A stretch of DNA of 64,000 nucleotides, taken from contig CBDCER010000003.1 in NCBI GenBank assembly GCA_965215855.1, positions 3,038,001-3,102,000 of the forward strand, in the 5' to 3' direction. The DNA is from J027 sp965215855. Its GTDB lineage: Bacteria > Chloroflexota > Anaerolineae > Aggregatilineales > J027. The notes under the pieces were generated by a model. It saw nothing but the letters and a program-made list of their open reading frames with translations. It was not told the DNA's origin and ran no database searches. Made by a program: the position numbers and the translations under genes. Shown here piece by piece: positions 59,128 to 64,000 of the stretch. How positions within the stretch are numbered: position 1 is the first letter of the stretch; each line of letters begins with the position of its first letter.

Positions 59128-60405
59128 TTAGGAGAAAATTTCGTCGTACACGGCTTTTGTTTCTGGACTGGGTTCCAAACCATGGCTCTTTAAGATGTCG
59201 GTGAGCTTCTGAAAGTGAGAAGCGGCCTCGCTGCGACGACCAAGCTGGGCATAGATCTGCATGATCTCACAGTGAATGGGTTCATATAGCTCATTTTCAC
59301 TGGCAGCTCGTTGCAGCAGCGCCAGTGCCTGCTCTGCGCGACCTTCTTCAAGACGAACACGGGCAATGTTCGTCATGGCTTCCAGATAGCCCGCCTGGAA
59401 ATCGACGCGGCGCTCGACAATCCAGTCTTCGGTGTGTCCCTGCAAGAACGGTCCTCGATAGGCCTCAACAGCGGCAGTCCAATATGGCAGTCCTTCTTGC
59501 ACATTAGCAGCTTCACGACCTTTGACGAGATTGGTGATGAATTCTTGAATATCGTAGACAACCGACGCGTTAGGGTTGATCTGATAGTATGTATCTTTGT
59601 GAACCAGTATGTCGAAGTCCAGGGCTTTGTGCAAGCGCCGCTTGGTTACATGGAAAACATTGACAGCCTGGTCGTTGTCAAGATCAGGCCAGAATGTTTT
59701 ACATATTTCATAGCGGGTCACAATGGGACGATCCAGCACGAAGAAAAAGAGCAGGCGTGGCAGGTGGCCTTCCCAATCGCCTATCGCATCGCCGTCTTTT
59801 TCCACAAAGCCCGGACCGAGCAAAGCCGTCCGCAATTCGGCCTCGGCATCGTCAAAGGGTAACCGGTAGAGGTTCTCATAGATGAGTTCGGTATCCTTCA
59901 AAATCACAGCCTGATTACGAGCGATCATGGAAATCCATGGCATCCGTGGAACTGTACGGCCATTGATAATCAGTTGGCAGTGGGGGGGTAACCAATGCAC
60001 AATGCGTTCCCAAAAAACCTGGATATCGTCAGCATGAGTGGCCGCGTCGAATTCATCAATAATCAAGATAAACGGCTCATCACTAAGTTCGTTCAAGTCA
60101 GCGATAAAAGCATCAACCAGGGTTTCAGCGTTGGATTTGGGGTTTTGCCATTGTTGGAAGAGATGGCGCCCGAAGGTGGGATGCTGGGTGGACATATCGT
60201 GACAAAAGCCATCCAGAAAAGCGTCTAGATTAACGTCATCGGCTCCCATCGCATAATAGAAAATCGGCTTGGGTGTTTCATTGAGCAGATGGGCGATCAA
60301 CATAGACCGAAAACGGCTTTCGGGGTGAAGCAATACAACTTGCGCGTCAGCACCATAATGCGCGAATGCATCATAGACTTCGGCGACTAAGGATTGCAAT
60401 GGCAT
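59128..60405 (-). CDS. BTAD-containing transcriptional regulator with degenerate NTPase domain
   Basis: 425 residues from the ATG at 60405, AGGAG 8 nt upstream; the longer reading crosses the promoter. The N-terminal part (about 1-200) resembles the NTPase of MalT/STAND regulators, with Walker B FILIIDEFDAAT, but its P-loop position reads HPESRFRSM, without the GK(S/T) residues. A winged helix follows (RYEICKTFWPDLDNDQAVN), then a BTAD/TPR domain (about 300-425). It probably activates transcription in response to a ligand, possibly without ATP hydrolysis. Target genes are unknown. Confidence 0.8.
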   Translation of the reverse strand: MPLQSLVAEVYDAFAHYGADAQVVLLHPESRFRSMLIAHLLNETPKPIFYYAMGADDVNLDAFLDGFCHDMSTQHPTFGRHLFQQWQNPKSNAETLVDAFIADLNELSDEPFILIIDEFDAATHADDIQVFWERIVHWLPPHCQLIINGRTVPRMPWISMIARNQAVILKDTELIYENLYRLPFDDAEAELRTALLGPGFVEKDGDAIGDWEGHLPRLLFFFVLDRPIVTRYEICKTFWPDLDNDQAVNVFHVTKRRLHKALDFDILVHKDTYYQINPNASVVYDIQEFITNLVKGREAANVQEGLPYWTAAVEAYRGPFLQGHTEDWIVERRVDFQAGYLEAMTNIARVRLEEGRAEQALALLQRAASENELYEPIHCEIMQIYAQLGRRSEAASHFQKLTDILKSHGLEPSPETKAVYDEIFS

Positions 60406-60462
60406 AGAATTTTCTCCTGGTGTTTGAGACTCAATTTTTAGATAATGAATATCACATTCCGC

Positions 60463-60491
60463 AGTATAAATGAATATGTTACTTTCGACAA
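60463..60491 (-). promoter_or_regulatory. Promoter of the BTAD regulator gene
   Basis: On the minus strand, TTGTCG (60491-60486) and TATACT (60468-60463) are 17 bp apart, giving a leader of about 50 nt. Confidence 0.6.
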
Positions 60492-60530
60492 TAGTCAAGT
60501 AGTAGCGGACTTACAAAATTATATAAAACA

Positions 60531-60546
60531 CGCAATCAAAATTGCG
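60531..60546. promoter_or_regulatory. Perfect inverted repeat in a divergent intergenic region
   Basis: CGCAAT-caaa-ATTGCG lies in the 299-bp AT-rich gap between the divergent BTAD and HhH genes, upstream of both promoters. It could be an operator, for example for the BTAD regulator itself. Apart from the two promoters nothing else was seen in this gap. Confidence 0.4.
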
Positions 60547-60622
60547 AGCTGATGCTTTTATGAGAGTGTATAGCAGAGACTATAGTATCTCCGAATAATC
60601 TGTGAAAACAAGACGAGTTTTC

Positions 60623-60652
60623 TTGCTTTCGATTGCTCATGAGCGGTATAAT
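60623..60652 (+). promoter_or_regulatory. Promoter of the HhH-DUF971-hpt operon
   Basis: TTGCTT (60623-60628) and TATAAT (60647-60652), 18-bp spacer. Confidence 0.6.
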
Positions 60653-60704
60653 GCGGGTGGGTTAACAAAAGTTTAAGCCAATAAAAAAGGAGGAAGGCGC
60701 TCCA

Positions 60705-61202
60705 TTGCGCCATAATCTTATGCTAAAGTTGCTGAAGCGGATTTTTGCATTCTTAGGGGCGACAGGAACCAGTGTGATTTTTGGATGGTGGTTATCTCAG
60801 CGTCGTCAGCAGAAAGAATTGCCAGCACCGCCTCAACCCAGGCCTCTGATGCCACCAGAAGCGCCTGAACCAAAAATCACATTGCCGCCGGAGGCTTTTG
60901 AGGATCTCGCGCCGGAGAATGTTGAGCCTGCCGTTGAGGAACTTCCCCCTACATCTCTAGAAGAAGAGACCATTGAGGGCGTTATTGTTGAGGCCGCCGA
61001 GGTGCCAGTTGATGATCTGACCATGATTAAGGGAATTGGTCCTAAATTCTCAGAGGCGTTGGCTGCCATCGGCATCAGTCATTTTGACGAATTAGCTGGT
61101 GCAGATGCTCAAGATGTGAAGAATCGGTTGGGTAAACCTGTCTCATTGCCACAAGTGAAAACCTGGATTGAAGCAGCCAGAGAGCGCGTAAACAACCAAT
61201 GA
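60705..61202 (+). CDS. Membrane-anchored helix-hairpin-helix protein
   Basis: 165 residues from the TTG at 60705, which lies 11 nt after AAGGAGG; an ATG five codons later has no such site. One N-terminal hydrophobic helix (about 11-27), a Pro/Glu-rich linker of about 75 residues, and a C-terminal helix-hairpin-helix domain (LTMIKGIGPKFSEALAAIGI). Such domains usually bind DNA non-specifically; a membrane-tethered form could anchor DNA. Its stop overlaps the next start (ATGA). Confidence 0.75.
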   Translation: MRHNLMLKLLKRIFAFLGATGTSVIFGWWLSQRRQQKELPAPPQPRPLMPPEAPEPKITLPPEAFEDLAPENVEPAVEELPPTSLEEETIEGVIVEAAEVPVDDLTMIKGIGPKFSEALAAIGISHFDELAGADAQDVKNRLGKPVSLPQVKTWIEAARERVNNQ

Positions 61203-61546
61203 GTCTACGTCCAACCAATATCACCCTGGACCGGACACAGCATAAGTTGATTATCGACTGGTCTACCGGCGAACAGTGTGAATACACGTTATCAGTGTTG
61301 CGCGAAGCTTGCCCATGTGTAGAGTGTCGGGGCGGGCATCACAAAATGGGTATTGAAAACACACCCTCAAATCTTAACCTGTTGCGATTAGAACCGGCAC
61401 GCTCGTATGGAGTTGAGAACCTGGAAATAGTGGGCAACTATGCCTTGCAATTCTTCTGGGACGATGGACACCATTCGGGTATTTACACCTGGGAATATCT
61501 CCATCATCTTTGTACCAAGTTGCAGTCGGATGAGGAAGCTGAATGA
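61199..61546 (+). CDS. DUF971 / gamma-butyrobetaine hydroxylase N-terminal-like protein
   Basis: 115 residues. The pattern TLSVLREACPCVECRGG and the later YALQFFWDDGHHSGIYTWEYL (given to 20 residues: YALQFFWDDGHHSGIYTWEY) is typical of DUF971 proteins, also found at the N-terminus of eukaryotic butyrobetaine hydroxylases and linked to iron-sulfur protein biology. Three Cys may bind metal. It overlaps both neighbours by 4 nt, so translation is coupled. Confidence 0.88.
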   Translation: MSLRPTNITLDRTQHKLIIDWSTGEQCEYTLSVLREACPCVECRGGHHKMGIENTPSNLNLLRLEPARSYGVENLEIVGNYALQFFWDDGHHSGIYTWEYLHHLCTKLQSDEEAE

Positions 61547-62133
61547 TGGACGATCTGTTTGAACAAGAGGATATGTTCTCATTATCCGAGATTGACCATT
61601 TGCGGGTTGAAGCATTGCAATTGTACGACAAGTGCCTGGCCGAAGGTAGCGCAACGCATATGTTCCGTTTTATTGAACGGCAACTGTCTGCCAGTGTGCC
61701 GCCCATGACATTGTTGCGAAGCATGGCTGATGATCTCCAGCAGCGGTTATTTGCATTGCGCGAAGATCACTTCAATGTCCGTGAGAAAGTCGTGAATACC
61801 TTTCGTGATGTATATCATGTCGATGTTTCACCGTTGATACCACCTGATCAATTAGAGGTCTATCATCGAATAAAGCCCCAGGCTGTCTTGGATTACGTGG
61901 GACAACACGGGCTGTCATTGGCTCCGCAGGAGAAGACTCTCTTGGTCAACATGGTGCGAACATCGTGTGATATGGCGGCCCAGTTATATACCGATATCAA
62001 ACTGACACTGGATATTTTTGATATGCTGGTGGACTGGATGTTGGCGCTCAGTACCAAATTCTCGCGGGTTGGTGGGTTGTGGATTCCCTTCGATGGCCTG
62101 CTCAACGTGCCCGATGACGATATGATTCATTAG
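61543..62133 (+). CDS. Hypothetical helical protein
   Basis: 196 residues, coupled to DUF971 by an ATGA overlap. Predominantly helical with no membrane segment or signal peptide. Contains paired acidic/hydrophobic helices (HLRVEALQLYDKCLAEG; TSCDMAAQLYTDIKLTLDIF in part). No motif recognised. It lies between DUF971 and hpt in a run of closely spaced genes. Confidence 0.65.
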   Translation: MMDDLFEQEDMFSLSEIDHLRVEALQLYDKCLAEGSATHMFRFIERQLSASVPPMTLLRSMADDLQQRLFALREDHFNVREKVVNTFRDVYHVDVSPLIPPDQLEVYHRIKPQAVLDYVGQHGLSLAPQEKTLLVNMVRTSCDMAAQLYTDIKLTLDIFDMLVDWMLALSTKFSRVGGLWIPFDGLLNVPDDDMIH

Positions 62134-62146
62134 ATCAGGGTAGTAT

Positions 62147-62704
62147 ATGCCACTTTATGACGACTATCTGAATGAAGTGCTGTTGAACAGCGACGAGATC
62201 CAACATCGCGTGCGTGAATTGGGACTAGCCGTGACCGAAACCTATGCCACTTCCTCGAATCTGTTGTTGGTTTGCATTCTTAAAGGCGGCATCATGTTTC
62301 TAACCGACTTAATGCGCCATCTTGATGTGCCTCACTCGATTGATTTTATGGCGGTCACCAGTTATGGAACAGGCGTGCGCCAAACTTCGGGCCACGTCCG
62401 CATTTTGATGGATCTGGATTTGGATATTCGTGGCCTGGATGTGTTGATTGTCGAAGATATTATCGACAGCGGGCATACCTTGAATTACTTGATGGGACAA
62501 TTGGGCGCTCGTGAACCGGCCAGCCTGAAAATTTGTTGCCTGCTTAGTAAACCGTCACGCCGAGAGGTCGATATTCCGATTGATTTCCTGGGTTTCGAGA
62601 TACCTGATAAATTTGTGTTTGGATATGGGCTTGACCTGGATGAGAAGTTTCGCAATTTGCCATTCATCGGAGTCGTGAATCCGGGAAGCTATTTTGAAAC
62701 ATAG
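62147..62704 (+). CDS. hpt: Hypoxanthine phosphoribosyltransferase
   Basis: 185 residues. PRTase motifs are complete: LLVCILKGG, SYGTG flexible loop, the PRPP-binding VLIVEDIIDSGHTL, the purine-contact KFVFGYGLD and the C-terminal FRNLPFIGVV. It salvages hypoxanthine and guanine to IMP and GMP. It is 13 nt after the preceding gene. Confidence 0.96.
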   Translation: MPLYDDYLNEVLLNSDEIQHRVRELGLAVTETYATSSNLLLVCILKGGIMFLTDLMRHLDVPHSIDFMAVTSYGTGVRQTSGHVRILMDLDLDIRGLDVLIVEDIIDSGHTLNYLMGQLGAREPASLKICCLLSKPSRREVDIPIDFLGFEIPDKFVFGYGLDLDEKFRNLPFIGVVNPGSYFET

Positions 62705-62713
62705 TCATGCGAT

Positions 62714-64000
62714 ATGGGCAATATGAGTATCATACCCATTATTCCTAACCGCCCAATGGAGTGGCCGGAACTCGTTGATGAGATTCGGTCACTTTTGTAT
62801 GACGAGGAGATATATCTGGTCGGCGGGGCTGTGCGTGACGTTTATTTGCGACGTCCAGTGCATGATTTGGATATGGCTGTATCCGGTGATGGTCGCCCCA
62901 TTGCTCGCCGGATTGCCAATGCGTTTGATGGTGCGTATTATGCGCTGGATGCCAGCCGGGGCGTAGGGCGGGCACTAATTGATTGGGCTGGTGTGCGATG
63001 GACAGTTGATGTTGCTCAGTTTCGTGGCAATGATTTGCTAGCCGATTTACGGGATCGAGACTTTACCGTCAATGCAGTGGCGGCGGACTTGCGTACCCCG
63101 CAACATGTGATTGACCCTCTCGGCGGTTTGGGGGATATGGAAAGTCGGATCGTGCGTTTATGCCGTCCCGATTCGATTGCACGAGATCCGGTGCGGGCAC
63201 TGCGGGCGGTACGATTGAGTCTGGCGCGACAGATGCGGATTGCACCGGAGACCAAGAATGCAGCCCGGCACGATGGCGCACAAATACTCCAAGTGTCGGC
63301 AGAACGTATCCGCGATGAGTTGTTTAAGTTGTTGGATGGTCCCAAACCAACGGCAGCAATTATGGCCCTAGATTCGCTGGGATTATTGCAATTGATATTG
63401 CCCGAGACATCAGCGATGAAAGGTATTCATCAGAGTCCGCCACATGTGTATGATGTGTGGCGACATACTTTGAGCGTGATTGATTTTTTGGACAAAGTGT
63501 TGAAAACGGTTGAGGGCGGCTCTGTTGATTCGGCGAATTTTGCGCTCGGCATGGTCGTTTATACGTTCTCCCATCTGCGTGGAGATTTGCGGGAGTATTT
63601 GCGAATCAAATGGCCCAATGAACGCACGCATCGCGCCCTGCTGGTGTTAGCAGCGTTGGCACACGATGTTGCCAAACCGCTAACACAATCAGTGGGTGGC
63701 GATGGGCGTATCGACTTTTATCGGCACGAAGAGCAGGGCGAAAGTATTGCCGGGCGGTGGGCTGTGAATTTGGCCTTGAGTAGTGACGAGATGGCGCGTT
63801 TGCAAAAAATCGTGCGTCATCACATGCGCCCGTTTCAATTAAGCCAGAATAACTATCAGATCAGTCGCCGTGCTATATATCGTTTCTGGCGAGATTTAGG
63901 CGCAGCGGGCGTTGATGTTTGTTTGCTGACGATGGCCGATCACCTGGGCAAAGTAGGAGCGACTCTGGATCAGGAGACATGGTTAGCCTATTTGCAGATG
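62714..64000 (+). CDS. CCA tRNA nucleotidyltransferase / poly(A) polymerase family (3' truncated by window)
   Basis: At least 429 residues, running off the window. The ATG at 62714 or the ATG at 62723 could be the start; neither has a strong ribosome site. Class II nucleotidyltransferase motifs: YLVGGAVRDVYLRR, metal Asp pair in HDLDMAV, RDFTVNAVA, DPLGG, and the RDPVRALRAVRL helix. From about residue 300 an HD-type domain begins (LAALAHDVAKP, later IVRHHMRP). This suggests the CCA-adding type with an HD phosphohydrolase domain. CCA addition versus poly(A) or A-adding cannot be told by eye. Confidence 0.92.
   Translation, partial: MGNMSIIPIIPNRPMEWPELVDEIRSLLYDEEIYLVGGAVRDVYLRRPVHDLDMAVSGDGRPIARRIANAFDGAYYALDASRGVGRALIDWAGVRWTVDVAQFRGNDLLADLRDRDFTVNAVAADLRTPQHVIDPLGGLGDMESRIVRLCRPDSIARDPVRALRAVRLSLARQMRIAPETKNAARHDGAQILQVSAERIRDELFKLLDGPKPTAAIMALDSLGLLQLILPETSAMKGIHQSPPHVYDVWRHTLSVIDFLDKVLKTVEGGSVDSANFALGMVVYTFSHLRGDLREYLRIKWPNERTHRALLVLAALAHDVAKPLTQSVGGDGRIDFYRHEEQGESIAGRWAVNLALSSDEMARLQKIVRHHMRPFQLSQNNYQISRRAIYRFWRDLGAAGVDVCLLTMADHLGKVGATLDQETWLAYLQM

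Overview
The window looks like a piece of a Chloroflexota chromosome, probably Anaerolineae-like. This is inferred from gene content, not from a marker tree. The signs are a multi-GAF hybrid histidine kinase, several SH3-domain wall or surface proteins, PknB-type kinases with extracellular domains, a roadblock/LC7 protein, a membrane-anchored Cas4-like protein, a BTAD-type regulator, and no outer-membrane or LPS genes. Most of it is ordinary, densely packed chromosomal sequence. One insertion sequence, one MITE and one probable defence or repair operon stand out.

Layout. 1-7.2 kb: 3' part of a hybrid kinase, a terminator, then a threonine synthase fused to a response-regulator receiver under its own promoter with a palindrome in the spacer, and an EamA transporter. 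7.2-8.4 kb: an intact ISAs1-family element with 10-bp target duplications, inserted at the stop codon of the neighbouring gene. 8.4-13.2 kb: a UreH/TauE-like membrane protein, rpsB-tsf-pyrH, and a GT-C glycosyltransferase. 13.3-21.1 kb: a reduced division and wall cluster (FtsL/DivIC-like, FtsI, MraY, an SH3-GH5-like protein, a membrane protein, MurD, a lipoprotein). 21.1-26.1 kb: tRNA-Asn, a pseudokinase facing an active Ser/Thr kinase, and a TlpA-like protein. 26.2-26.4 kb: a 206-bp MITE carrying the same inverted repeats as the IS. 26.5-34.4 kb: a beta-CASP nuclease with a duplicated C-terminal domain, hydrolase, roadblock, M20 peptidase, a transaldolase-like protein without its lysine, and an OmpR-type regulator with a degenerate receiver. 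33.8-40.4 kb: a Fur operon and an FbpABC-like transporter operon. 40.5-47.1 kb: SDR, MurJ, a split Cas4-like pair, a hydrolase/acyl-CoA ligase fusion and a patatin. 47.1-50.5 kb: a three-gene surface operon (SH3-M23, PLD, repeat protein). 50.7-51.9 kb: thiolase. 52.0-56.2 kb: TIR/NB-ARC, TPR, NurA and HAS-barrel genes packed as one operon. 56.4-64 kb: ABC exporter, two regulators, an HhH membrane protein, DUF971, Hpt and a CCA-adding-type enzyme cut by the window end.

The most promising candidate for an undescribed system is the four-gene operon at 51,974-56,189. A TIR-STAND protein and a TPR protein, encoded in overlapping frames, are coupled to a NurA nuclease and a lone HAS-barrel protein with no HerA motor. 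Also notable are the threonine synthase-receiver fusion, the IS/MITE pair that both sit in gene-end hairpins, and a run of family members that have lost a catalytic residue (transaldolase, kinase, hydrolase, receiver, Cas4-like).

All function calls come from reading motifs by eye. No database search, structure prediction or computation was run.
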